From Thermodesulfobacteriota bacterium (GTDB lineage: Bacteria > Desulfobacterota > Syntrophobacteria > BM002): 7,235 bases of DNA. The DNA is taken from the NCBI GenBank assembly GCA_947259475.1, contig CAMYLW010000078.1:1-7235 (forward strand), given 5' to 3'. Positions 1-5,327 of the stretch are shown here, in pieces. The position numbers and the translations under genes are program-made. The number at the start of each line of letters is the position of its first letter. Positions within the stretch are counted from its first letter, which is position 1. The notes beneath the pieces were generated by a model. It was given only the letters and a program-made list of their open reading frames with translations, was not told the DNA's origin and searched no databases.

Positions 1-1
1 C

Positions 2-85
2 CTCGGAACCAACACCCTGCGGTTGCCCGGTGGCACGCCCATCTTCGTGGTCTCGCGACAGCAATTCATGAAATATTCAGGCTAG
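2..85 (+). CDS. 3' end of an unrecognised gene (partial, cut by the window edge)
   Basis: The frame starting at base 2 is open for 27 codons and ends in TAG at 83-85. It reads LGTNTLRLPGGTPIFVVSRQ and finishes QFMKYSG. The hydrophobic strand-like PIFVV run and lack of low-complexity character look protein-like, but the fragment is too short to assign to a family. Its last seven codons are made of the 24-nt dispersed repeat (64-87), so the natural C-terminus may have been replaced when the repeat arrived. A second plus-strand frame (from base 1) is also open here until a TAG at 94-96, which weakens the frame choice. Function unknown; coding status is an inference. Confidence 0.35.
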   Translation, partial: LGTNTLRLPGGTPIFVVSRQQFMKYSG

Positions 86-87
86 GT
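64..87 (+). repeat. Dispersed 24-nt repeat, copy A
   Basis: This copy begins ATTCATGAAATATTCAGG and continues CTAGGT. It matches copy B (3937-3960) at 21 of 24 positions and copy C (6011-6034) at 19 of 24, all in the same orientation. The first half contains the 8-bp palindrome TTCATGAA. Unlike B and C, similarity ends right at the end of this copy, where the truncated minus-strand small gene begins, so copy A marks a junction. Confidence 0.7.
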
Positions 88-163
88 GGGTTGTAGTGGT
101 TGTCTTCGTGACGGTGATCTCAAAAGTGTCAGTGTTTTTCTGCTTCACCTCGATCCTAGCCAT
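77..163 (-). pseudogene. Truncated small conserved-type protein (28 codons left)
   Basis: The minus strand reads ATG at 163 to TGA at 77-79, giving MARIEVKQKNTDTFEITV followed by a threonine-rich TKTTTTTHLA. A G-rich ribosome binding site (AGGGGGGA on the minus strand, about 171-178) lies 8 bases before the start. The start is 23 bases after the stop of the 593-residue gene on the same strand, so the two were probably co-transcribed. The alternating pattern (xIEVKxxxxxTFEITV then TTH) resembles the N-terminal beta hairpin of small, roughly 90-residue conserved hypothetical proteins that I recall from several bacterial phyla. That likeness is from memory and unverified. If right, about two thirds of the gene is missing, lost where the sequence turns into repeat copy A. 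The alternative is a chance short ORF. Confidence 0.45.
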
Positions 164-186
164 GACTCAATCCCCCCTGGCGCGTC

Positions 187-1968
187 TCAACCGACGTCAG
201 GGAAGGCAATGCGCTCGATCTCATCCTGCAGGACTTTGAGATCAGCCAGAAACTGCTTTCTCTGCTCCTCGATGAACTGCCCAGCCAACCGATGGTAGTA
301 TTCGACCCCTTCGAGAAGGTTCTTTTTGAACTTGCTGAAGTACGCCGGTGTACGAAAGGAGAGTTTTAAACTAAAGTTCTTGGTCTCTTCACGGAGGTGG
401 TCTATGTAGAGCATAAGTTCCTTGATGAACATGTGCGGACGTTCTGTATTGGTCATAAGCGATAGCCGTCCGTAAATGTGTGCTACCATTTCCTCCAGAG
501 TGGAGATTTTGCTGAAATCCAGAATGCTGGGACCGCAACAGATAGAGGGGGTGGCCGCCGGGTCGATGTCGTATTTCAGGGTCGTAGCTCCGCCCAAGTC
601 ATGACAGATACAGGACTTGCGGAGCACGCTTTCTTTTGCGGCGGCAAGCTGTTCTGCTGACAGCCCTTCCTCAGGGAGGTGTTGGAGTTTGCGCTTGATG
701 TACAGCCGCGAGGAGGGACAGATTGGGATCTCAGTAAATTCAGTATTCAGCCTCGCGGCCCCTTTCAGACAGGTGCTGCCAGGCTTGCCCTCACGGATAT
801 GTTGGCGCCGGGTCTCCTCACTGGCGGAAGTGCGCAGGTTCCAGTAAGGGATCCCTAAAGGCGAGCTGTGGCTCAAGTAGACATCTCCATCCGTGGCGGC
901 AAGAAGTTTCTCCAGGTGGGCGTTGTCAACATTGGTCACTTCAGGTACGAGCAGGAAAGGCGTTCCCCAGCCGGTTCTATCGATCATGTAATATCGCAGC
1001 AAAAACTCGTTCTCAAGAGCTGTGGCGATGCCGCCTTGAACGGTTATACCCATTTCGTGGGGCTCATTGTTTACCGACCAGCCTCTGTCTGCGAGGGCCT
1101 TGGTGTAGGTTGCATGAAGCGTATTAGTTAGTTCCTGCCTTTTCTCTTTGAACTCCTCCAGGACCGGCCCCAACAAATAGCCGTCGGTGGCGAAAGCGTG
1201 CCCACCGCAGTTGAGGCCGGATTCGATGCGATACTCGGACACCCACAGCCCCCGCTTGGCCAGGAATCTTCCCTGTATCGAGGCAGAGCGGTAATCGCTC
1301 ACCTTCAAAATAATCCTCTTGTTGAGTTCACCGCTGTCGTCGGGAAAAAAGTCGTCGAAAGTGGCCGCGTACGTATAGAGCCGCTGATTTATGCCCGCCG
1401 AAAAGACGACTGACGAGTTCAGGGTGCTGTTAGCAAAGCCGCGGAGGGCCGCCATGGCATCAGTGAACTCGGCAGGGAGCTTTTTGCCATCCCAGTAGAC
1501 GTCGCGGTCGAGCTTGGTCATAATGTTGACGTCGATGCTGCCTGGGACGGCATTCTGGCGCAGGTTTTCCTGCATCCGGGCCTTCGCCTTCGGTTCGGTG
1601 GTTGCAAGCATTTCGCCATAGGCTCGCTTGAGTGGCGTCTCGGGCAGCATTTCGAAGTAGCGCGTGATCTCGCTGCCGTCCTCAAAGGGCGAGGCTTGTA
1701 GCGCCTCTATCTGCGGCCGAATCAGCCGGTCCAACAGATTCAGATAGGCCGTGATGCGGAGGGCGCGAGCATCTTGGTCACGGTTGCTGATTTCTTCGTA
1801 CGGTTCGCCATGCTTCTCACAGTGGTACTTTCTCACCTGTTCGACAAGAACGTCGTCCACTAATGGTATAACCGAAGAGATTCCATACTTCGCCACCCGC
1901 AGCGGGGTATCAATGGTGAATCCTGTTCCCATCACTGGTATGTGAAAGGAATGGCTGCCATTTTTCAT
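187..1968 (-). CDS. Conserved-type protein of unknown function, FMN-barrel-like with a cysteine cluster
   Basis: This 593-residue soluble protein has no signal peptide or membrane segment. The ATG at 1966-1968 follows a GAGAGG ribosome binding site (1976-1981) by 7 bases, and the stop is TGA (187-189). The N-terminal PVMGTGFTIDTPLRVAKYGI (11-30), the glycine-rich GLNCGGHAF (251-259), ITVQGGIATA (308-317) and GWGTPFLLVPEV (333-344) recall the strand-loop pattern and phosphate-binding glycines of nitronate monooxygenase-like FMN alpha/beta barrels. This is inference from pattern only. Cysteines fall at 50, 254, 400, 417, 453, 455, 477 and 478. The CxC plus CC group in the second half could hold an iron-sulfur cluster or metal. 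The C-terminal 100 residues are helical and charged. The truncated small gene lies 23 bases downstream. A redox enzyme is the best guess; substrate and pathway are unknown. Coding status is very secure, function is not. Confidence 0.85.
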   Translation of the reverse strand: MKNGSHSFHIPVMGTGFTIDTPLRVAKYGISSVIPLVDDVLVEQVRKYHCEKHGEPYEEISNRDQDARALRITAYLNLLDRLIRPQIEALQASPFEDGSEITRYFEMLPETPLKRAYGEMLATTEPKAKARMQENLRQNAVPGSIDVNIMTKLDRDVYWDGKKLPAEFTDAMAALRGFANSTLNSSVVFSAGINQRLYTYAATFDDFFPDDSGELNKRIILKVSDYRSASIQGRFLAKRGLWVSEYRIESGLNCGGHAFATDGYLLGPVLEEFKEKRQELTNTLHATYTKALADRGWSVNNEPHEMGITVQGGIATALENEFLLRYYMIDRTGWGTPFLLVPEVTNVDNAHLEKLLAATDGDVYLSHSSPLGIPYWNLRTSASEETRRQHIREGKPGSTCLKGAARLNTEFTEIPICPSSRLYIKRKLQHLPEEGLSAEQLAAAKESVLRKSCICHDLGGATTLKYDIDPAATPSICCGPSILDFSKISTLEEMVAHIYGRLSLMTNTERPHMFIKELMLYIDHLREETKNFSLKLSFRTPAYFSKFKKNLLEGVEYYHRLAGQFIEEQRKQFLADLKVLQDEIERIAFPDVG

Positions 1969-1981
1969 AGATTCGCCTCTC

Positions 1982-2305
1982 GTGTTGTTGATCGCATCTC
2001 AGCAGGAACTTCTACTCGTGTTCCTAAAAATTAGCAGATGTCGAAAAAGAAGAAAAGGAAAATTACCAAATTGAGGATTTTTTGCCTTGATAATTCATAG
2101 GAATTTAGTCAAAATTTTTTGTTGCTCCTCCCCGCCCACCAATCGCTGTGGAAGTGAACGCAGGCCTCCCATCAGTCACTCAGGGCTGCACTCACAGCAG
2201 CTTTGCGCTGCCTGATGCAGCTCAAGGATGAAGCGATAGAAGAAATGGGGTAGTTACTATTAATTTACCGAGGATTGTCCACGAGCAGGGTGGAGGAAGT
2301 GGACT
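1982..2305. other. Divergent intergenic spacer, left part
   Basis: This is non-coding as far as I can see. Bases 2026-2125 are strongly A/T-rich and probably contain the promoter of the 593-residue minus-strand gene. A minus-strand TTGACT at about 2109-2114 has no -10 partner at proper spacing. Bases 2126-2230 are richer in G and C and include a small GCAGC/GCTGC hairpin (2197-2211) without a T-run. No tRNA, riboswitch or repeat array was recognised. Confidence 0.5.
2004..2025. promoter_or_regulatory. 6-bp dyad upstream of the 593-residue gene (possible operator)
   Basis: AGGAAC (2004-2009) and its exact inverse complement GTTCCT (2020-2025) are separated by 10 bases. The half-site centres are 16 bp apart, roughly one and a half helical turns. 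The dyad lies 36-57 bases upstream of the minus-strand ATG, beside an A/T-rich stretch (2026-2125) where a promoter would be expected. No convincing -35/-10 pair could be placed there. It could be an operator, a leader hairpin or chance. Confidence 0.25.
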
Positions 2306-2410
2306 ATGAAAAATTTTAAGCAGGCCCGCACCAATATCACAAAAATGTATCATAAATATTACCATTTGCGTCAGCTTACTGGCCTACACGGCTGGCAGAT
2401 ATTGTCTTGA
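2306..2410 (+). CDS. Candidate small basic protein, 34 residues
   Basis: ATG at 2306 to TGA at 2408-2410 encodes MKNFKQARTNITKMYHKYYH followed by LRQLTGLHGWQILS. A strong ribosome binding site, GGAGG (2292-2296), stands 9 bases before the start. The product has four lysines, two arginines, three histidines and no acidic residue, and it is rich in tyrosine, so it would be strongly basic. It has no hydrophobic membrane segment. It lies alone in the spacer upstream of the PilZ gene on the same strand. It may be a genuine small protein, a leader peptide or the surviving 5' end of a decayed gene. I do not recognise it; the ribosome binding site is the main support. Confidence 0.3.
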   Translation: MKNFKQARTNITKMYHKYYHLRQLTGLHGWQILS

Positions 2411-2497
2411 AACACTTGTAAGATATTAATATTCCAGGGTAATTATTGTTCGGCTGCCCCTATCCGTTTGCTCCTGGCTCCACCTCCGAAGACCTTA

Positions 2498-2513
2498 TGG
2501 CATAGATCCTGCA
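2498..2513 (+). promoter_or_regulatory. Sigma-54 (-24/-12) promoter candidate for the PilZ gene
   Basis: The site TGGCATAGATCCTGCA matches the sigma-54 consensus TGGCACG-N4-TTGCW at 9 of the 12 defined positions. It keeps the diagnostic GG (2499-2500) and GC (2511-2512) with exactly 10 bases between them. Transcription would begin near 2523, giving a leader of about 60 bases before the ATG at 2586. If used, expression would depend on RpoN and an ATP-driven enhancer-binding activator. No activator site was identified. Confidence 0.5.
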
Positions 2514-2585
2514 CTTTTCCTCGGTGGGATTGTCTAAAACCTGCACATATCAAGGTGACAGCGATCTCGCAGGGGGAGGCCCACA

Positions 2586-2975
2586 ATGTTTAAACGACAA
2601 AATAGCATATGTCCAAGGCCAGAACTCAAGTGGTCGGTTTCTGCACAAGTTGGGGGCGGAATAATGCACGGAGAAACAAGAGATGTCAGCCTTCAAGGAG
2701 CCTTTATCCGCTGCCGAAATCCGCTCAATCTGAATGAAGTATTTGATATGGTGGTGGATGTTCCAGAAAAATCTCTAAATGTCAAAGCTGAAGTTGTCTG
2801 GTCCAATATCCACGGTCCCGACGATAAAATCACACCCCGGGGGATGGGTGTTCGTTTTGTGAAAATCTCCAAAGAGGACCGTAGGATCATTGCTCAAAAA
2901 CTTGACCACTATGAAGTAGGCCAAGAGGCCTGTGACTATCTGGATACGCTGGAGTTTGAGTTGAAACAACTTTAA
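2586..2975 (+). CDS. PilZ-domain protein (putative c-di-GMP effector)
   Basis: This 129-residue cytoplasmic protein is essentially a single PilZ domain. Its start is fixed by GGGGGAGG (2572-2579), 6 bases before ATG. PilZ domains bind cyclic di-GMP through an RxxxR motif and a later [D/N]xSxxG motif, and they switch motility, polysaccharide production or partner proteins. Here the second motif is intact as D33-V-S35-L-Q-G38 (RDVSLQGAFIRC). The first reads R11-P-E-L-K15, with lysine in place of the second arginine. The following beta strands (VFDMVVDVPEKSLNVKAEVVW, then GMGVRFVKIS at about 86-95) fit the PilZ barrel, and the last 25 residues look helical. The gene stands alone, with a sigma-54-type promoter upstream and no partner enzyme in the window. 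The family call is confident; actual c-di-GMP binding is less sure because of the lysine. Confidence 0.85.
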   Translation: MFKRQNSICPRPELKWSVSAQVGGGIMHGETRDVSLQGAFIRCRNPLNLNEVFDMVVDVPEKSLNVKAEVVWSNIHGPDDKITPRGMGVRFVKISKEDRRIIAQKLDHYEVGQEACDYLDTLEFELKQL

Positions 2976-3089
2976 CACTACTCTGTCCTACCGACTATAG
3001 TTCAGCTACCTCAGGATTATTTCCTCTACACTTTCTAATTAAGATGTCAGTGTTCCCGCCTTCGCCTCAAGGGCTTCGGCGCGGCAAAC

Positions 3090-3270
3090 AGTGTCCCCAG
3101 CTGGCGCTTCGCTTCAGATGGGATCTTCGACAAGTTGCAGCTTTTATGTTTCTTTTTCCTGACACCTGAAACCTGGTACCTGAATGACACCTGAAACCTC
3201 AGTCAGGTCCCGGATTCTTTACTCCCCTTGACCATGCATTGGTCGATTGGTCCTGAAAAACGGGGACACT
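3090..3270. repeat. Inverted repeat pair AGTGTCCCC / GGGGACACT
   Basis: AGTGTCCCC at 3090-3098 is exactly inverted as GGGGACACT at 3262-3270, 163 bases apart, enclosing the heptamer repeat. Similar GTGTCCCC-type ends are, from memory, common around IS200/REP-associated (Y1 tyrosine) transposase elements in environmental bacteria. No transposase ORF survives between these ends, so this would be a remnant or a non-autonomous element. Confidence 0.35.
3158..3203 (+). repeat. Degenerate heptamer tandem repeat (CCTGAMA)
   Basis: The stretch parses as CCTGACA, CCTGAAA, CCTGGTA, CCTGAAT, a 4-base GACA slip, CCTGAAA and CCTCAGT. A larger 15-base unit, TGACACCTGAAACCT, occurs exactly at 3160-3174 and again at 3185-3199. 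It looks like a decayed short tandem repeat made by slippage in non-coding DNA. Confidence 0.65.
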
Positions 3271-3357
3271 TCTGATTATCCACTACTGACCAGCTGGGCA
3301 AAAAATGATAAACTACCACATTGCTAATTCTGTTGGGTGGACAAGAGCTCGTTGAAA

Positions 3358-3387
3358 TTGAGTAGAGACAGGAACTACCGATACTAT
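3358..3387 (+). promoter_or_regulatory. Weak sigma-70-type promoter candidate for the exported protein gene
   Basis: TTGAGT (3358-3363) and TACTAT (3382-3387) are separated by 18 bases, each matching 4 of 6 consensus positions. Transcription would start near 3394, about 30 bases before the GTG start codon. The match is modest and could be chance. Confidence 0.25.
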
Positions 3388-3425
3388 CCCACTCACAAAT
3401 GGAATGTGGTGGCAGGGAGGTTGCC

Positions 3426-3923
3426 GTGAAAGGTTACAGTAAGAGCCCGGTAATTGGTCTGATGTTGCTTTTAGGAATGTATATTTTTGGCTTGAGCGCT
3501 GGTTTTGCTGAAGAAAAGGGGGGCATAGTGGGTTGGGAAAAGGACAGCGCTTACAACAAGCTCTATGACCTTGATGAGTGGGACAGTCTCAAGGGTAATG
3601 TAGTAGGTTTCAAAAAAATCACCCCCCTAAAAGGCATGTCCCCCGGGGTAGCACTGCTCGTCCGAGATGGAGACAGCGATGAAACTATCACCGTTCACCT
3701 CGGGCCCAGCCCGTTTGTTAACCCCAACAGTATCTCACTCAGGAAAGGTGAAAAGGTGAAGGTGAAGGGAGTATGGGCGGAGATTGACGGCAAGGAAGTA
3801 TTTATGGCGTCCAAGGTGAAAAAGGGCGACTATTATGAATATAAAGTGCGATTAACCAAGGATGGAACTCCTTTCTGGACCATGAGTCCGGAAGAGTTGG
3901 CCAGGGAGAGAGCTGGCAAGTGA
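3426..3923 (+). CDS. Small exported protein, OB-fold-like, function unknown
   Basis: I place the start at GTG 3426, because AGGGAGG (3414-3420) lies 5 bases before it and the product then begins with a classic signal peptide. The upstream in-frame ATG at 3399 has no ribosome binding site and would bury the signal. The product is 165 residues: a basic MKGYSK end, a hydrophobic core at 8-25, and likely signal-peptidase cleavage after A28 (GFA|EEK). The mature part is lysine-rich. Residues 54-152 have a beta-barrel pattern: SLKGNVVGF, GVALLVRDGD, TITVHLGPSP, GEKVKVKGVW, KEVFMASKVKKG, DGTPFW. This resembles OB-fold periplasmic proteins of the YgiW/YdeI kind and small conserved proteins of sulfate reducers. 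No catalytic or heme motif is seen and the mature part lacks cysteine. It is probably periplasmic, perhaps ligand- or metal-binding. Function is unknown. Confidence 0.8.
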   Translation: MKGYSKSPVIGLMLLLGMYIFGLSAGFAEEKGGIVGWEKDSAYNKLYDLDEWDSLKGNVVGFKKITPLKGMSPGVALLVRDGDSDETITVHLGPSPFVNPNSISLRKGEKVKVKGVWAEIDGKEVFMASKVKKGDYYEYKVRLTKDGTPFWTMSPEELARERAGK

Positions 3924-3936
3924 ACGGTCGTGGCTG

Positions 3937-3960
3937 ATTCATGAAATATCCGGGCTAGAT
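3937..3960 (+). repeat. Dispersed 24-nt repeat, copy B
   Basis: This copy begins ATTCATGAAATATCCGGG and continues CTAGAT, 13 bases after the stop codon of the exported protein gene. It matches copies A and C at 21 of 24 positions each. Similarity to copy C continues weakly for another 16 bases (11 of 16 identical, to about 3976), so the B/C unit is at least 40 bases long. Confidence 0.7.
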
Positions 3961-4242
3961 TACTCTGACATGGAAGTTTTTCACCATAAGCAACACTGAC
4001 GCCAAGGTGCTGGTAAGGGCAGGGCCCCTAGTGGATGGACGTAACTGCTTGAAAACCATTAACTATGATCCAGCCGCCAGATGTTTGGCACTGCTTTTGC
4101 TTAATGGGTATTGGTCAGAAAAGTCGGGCCAGCGGATACTTTTTACTGCCATTCATGGGCCAGGCTTTTTGAGAGTACCCGCGGGTGATGGCCGTGGGCC
4201 AGCGCATCGAATGTTCTTGATCTTGGCTCTGGAACGACGAAT
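3961..4242. other. Spacer and leader before the acidic protein gene
   Basis: Apart from the tail of repeat B and the sigma-54 promoter, this stretch holds the probable 130-base leader of the next gene. The leader contains a perfect 10-bp palindrome, ACCCGCGGGT (4177-4186), and two copies of TGGGCCAG about 39 bases apart (4156 and 4195). Such structure could affect translation of the downstream gene, which lacks a clear ribosome binding site. No gene is supported here. Confidence 0.45.
4086..4101 (+). promoter_or_regulatory. Near-consensus sigma-54 (-24/-12) promoter
   Basis: TGGCACTGCTTTTGCT matches TGGCACG-N4-TTGCW at 11 of the 12 defined positions. The GG (4087-4088) and GC (4099-4100) are separated by exactly 10 bases. 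Only the G after CAC is replaced, by T. It lies in non-coding DNA and points to the acidic protein gene at 4243, with transcription expected near 4111. It implies RpoN-dependent, activator-controlled expression. This is the best promoter match in the window. Confidence 0.65.
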
Positions 4243-5187
4243 ATGAGCAGCAGTTCCTCAAACAGTGAACTTAAGAACAGTAGTCCTAAAAAGGAAGCTA
4301 CTAAAAAACTTGATTTTCTCCTCGATACCATTGATACCGAGGTCGCTGACCTGGCTGACGTTGTGGAAGTGACCGGGCCTATCTTGGATGATCAAACCCC
4401 TGACGCAGAGGTGCCGACAATTAGCCTCAATGACGGGGCAATGGGGATGGACAGCCTGGAACTGGACATGGATTTGTTCGGAGAGTCGGATGGGCCCCCA
4501 CCTGAAGACGAGCCTGCGGATAATCAGGCACAAGCTGCACTGGATGCCATTAGTGACGCTGAGGGTGAAGTTGAAGCCATGTTGGCTGAGGAGGAGTTTA
4601 CAGACGCCGGAAGTACACCTGCAACAGAGACGAGCAAGGAGGAGGTGGATGAAGACATTGCCAACGCTTTAGACGAACTCCTCGCCACCCGCGAAGTGGA
4701 TGCATCAAAACTTCTTGAAGAAAATGCGGTGGCAGCGCAAAAAAAAGAACCTAAGAAGTCTCCTGTCTCAGGAGATCAGCTATCCGAGGATCTCTTTGAC
4801 GATTTGGAAAAGGATTTTAAGTCCGCGGGAGATGGGGCTGTCGCTGCAGAACCGAATGGAGAGGAGAAGGAGTTCTCTAAAGATCTCTTTGAAGAACTGG
4901 AAATGGACTTTCAGTCCGGAGAAGAGACCGCTACCGCTACCGAACCGGTTGTCGTTGACGAGTGGATTTCAGAAGATCTGCTTGGCGACGTGCCGTTACA
5001 GGATGAAGGGGCAGGCAAGAATGCGGGTGAGGCGGCCACTAAAAGCGGTTCTGAAGAAGAGTTGGCTGATTTGCTAACCGAGAAGATTGAAGCGCTGGTA
5101 GTCCGGCTGGTGGATGAACGCTTGTCAGCCATTGCTGAGCGCGTTATTAAAGAAAAGATCAACAAAATTTTTTCATCCATGAAGTAA
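4243..5187 (+). CDS. Acidic, largely disordered protein with 31-residue repeats and C-terminal helix
   Basis: The product has 314 residues, of which about 27% are Asp or Glu (my count 84). It has no Cys, His or Tyr and a single Trp (241). A serine-rich start leads into acidic low-complexity sequence. A repeat with a 31-residue period begins at 180 (LSEDLFDDLEKDFKS), 211 (FSKDLFEELEMDFQS) and, degenerate, 242 (ISEDLLGDV). A possible outlier, ELDMDLFG, lies at 73-80. The last 43 residues form a regular amphipathic helix region (ELADLLTEKIEAL, then VVRLVDERLSAIAERVIKEK). It resembles the C-terminal oligomerisation or targeting helices of polar proteins such as PopZ and of deltaproteobacterial response-regulator-associated proteins such as RomR. 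That likeness is inference. The ATG is the only start after an in-frame TGA (4186-4188). No good ribosome binding site precedes it. A sigma-54 promoter lies 142 bases upstream. A scaffold or polarity role is possible; function is unproven. Confidence 0.75.
   Translation: MSSSSSNSELKNSSPKKEATKKLDFLLDTIDTEVADLADVVEVTGPILDDQTPDAEVPTISLNDGAMGMDSLELDMDLFGESDGPPPEDEPADNQAQAALDAISDAEGEVEAMLAEEEFTDAGSTPATETSKEEVDEDIANALDELLATREVDASKLLEENAVAAQKKEPKKSPVSGDQLSEDLFDDLEKDFKSAGDGAVAAEPNGEEKEFSKDLFEELEMDFQSGEETATATEPVVVDEWISEDLLGDVPLQDEGAGKNAGEAATKSGSEEELADLLTEKIEALVVRLVDERLSAIAERVIKEKINKIFSSMK
4780..4992 (+). repeat. 93-bp in-frame repeat (31 codons) inside the acidic protein gene
   Basis: Units begin at 4780, 4873 and 4966, exactly 93 bases apart. 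The first two share the sequence GATCTCTTTGA and encode (L/F)S(E/K)DLF-acidic-acidic-LE(K/M)DF(K/Q)S. The third keeps only ISEDL. The rest of each unit is a variable acidic linker. The pattern suggests duplication followed by conservation of a short helical motif that may bind a partner. Confidence 0.6.
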
Positions 5188-5193
5188 ATTTCC

Positions 5194-5206
5194 GAGTTTT
5201 TAACTC
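5194..5206 (+). terminator. Small hairpin after the acidic protein gene (weak terminator candidate)
   Basis: GAGTT and AACTC form a 5-bp stem around a TTT loop, 7 bases after the stop codon. There is no downstream T-run and the stem is A/T-rich, so it is at best a weak transcription end or pause site. Confidence 0.2.
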
Positions 5207-5248
5207 TGTATCATTCGAGACAATCCCATCCAGGTCTAGTAATCCATT

Positions 5249-5278
5249 TTGACCAATCTCACTTTTTTGTGCTAGGTT
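5249..5278 (+). promoter_or_regulatory. Sigma-70-type promoter candidate for the lipoprotein gene
   Basis: TTGACC (5249-5254, 5 of 6 matches) is followed after 18 bases by TAGGTT (5273-5278, 3 of 6). The -10 is preceded by TGC, an extended -10 element that can make up for a poor hexamer. Transcription would begin near 5285, about 43 bases before the ATG. Confidence 0.4.
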
Positions 5279-5327
5279 ATTAGCCCGGCTATTTCTCTGA
5301 CTAATAACAGGCGAGGAGATCAGACCG

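Larger units (their letters stand above)
2976..3425. other. Intergenic spacer with remnants of repeats
   Basis: No convincing gene was found in these 450 bases. Two near-identical decamers, CAGTGTTCCC (3048-3057) and CAGTGTCCCC (3089-3098), flank a G/C-rich, hairpin-prone segment (GCCTTCGCC...GGCTTCGGCG). A further dyad, GACCA-tgcat-TGGTC, lies at 3230-3244. The heptamer repeat and the GGGGACACT inverted copy are listed separately. The overall look is a decayed mobile or palindromic-repeat element. Confidence 0.5.

Noticed and set aside
868..1131. Plus-strand ORFs opposite the 593-residue gene (for example 868-1131 and 1198-1413)
   Set aside because: These are antisense shadows of a long, well-supported gene, without ribosome binding sites or recognisable protein patterns.
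2118..2135. Minus-strand GG-N10-GC match upstream of the 593-residue gene
   Set aside because: Only the GG and GC dinucleotides and a few flanking bases fit; the CAC and TT parts of the consensus are missing, and the segment is a simple G-rich run.
3048..3098. Possible integron attC-like site in the G/C-rich hairpin segment
   Set aside because: No GTTRRRY core or matching inverse core was found, and no cassette structure or integrase is present.
3410..3425. TGGCAGGGAGGTTGCC, another GG-N10-GC sigma-54-like match
   Set aside because: It covers the ribosome binding site and ends right at the GTG start of the exported protein gene, so transcription would begin inside the gene and lose the signal peptide.
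3399..3425. ATG at 3399 as the start of the exported protein
   Set aside because: There is no ribosome binding site before it, and it would add nine residues in front of a normal signal peptide. GTG 3426 has AGGGAGG at 5 bases.
4007..4246. 79-codon plus-strand ORF starting GTG and overlapping the ATG of the acidic protein gene (ATGA)
   Set aside because: The sigma-54 promoter lies inside it, its GTG has no good ribosome binding site, and the product shows no family pattern. The overlap with the next start looks accidental.
4388..5077. Plus-strand ORFs in another frame of the acidic protein gene (4388-4672, 4700-5077)
   Set aside because: Their Arg/Lys/Trp-rich products are what a frame shift of Asp/Glu-rich codons gives. 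The acidic frame has the repeat and the regular helix.
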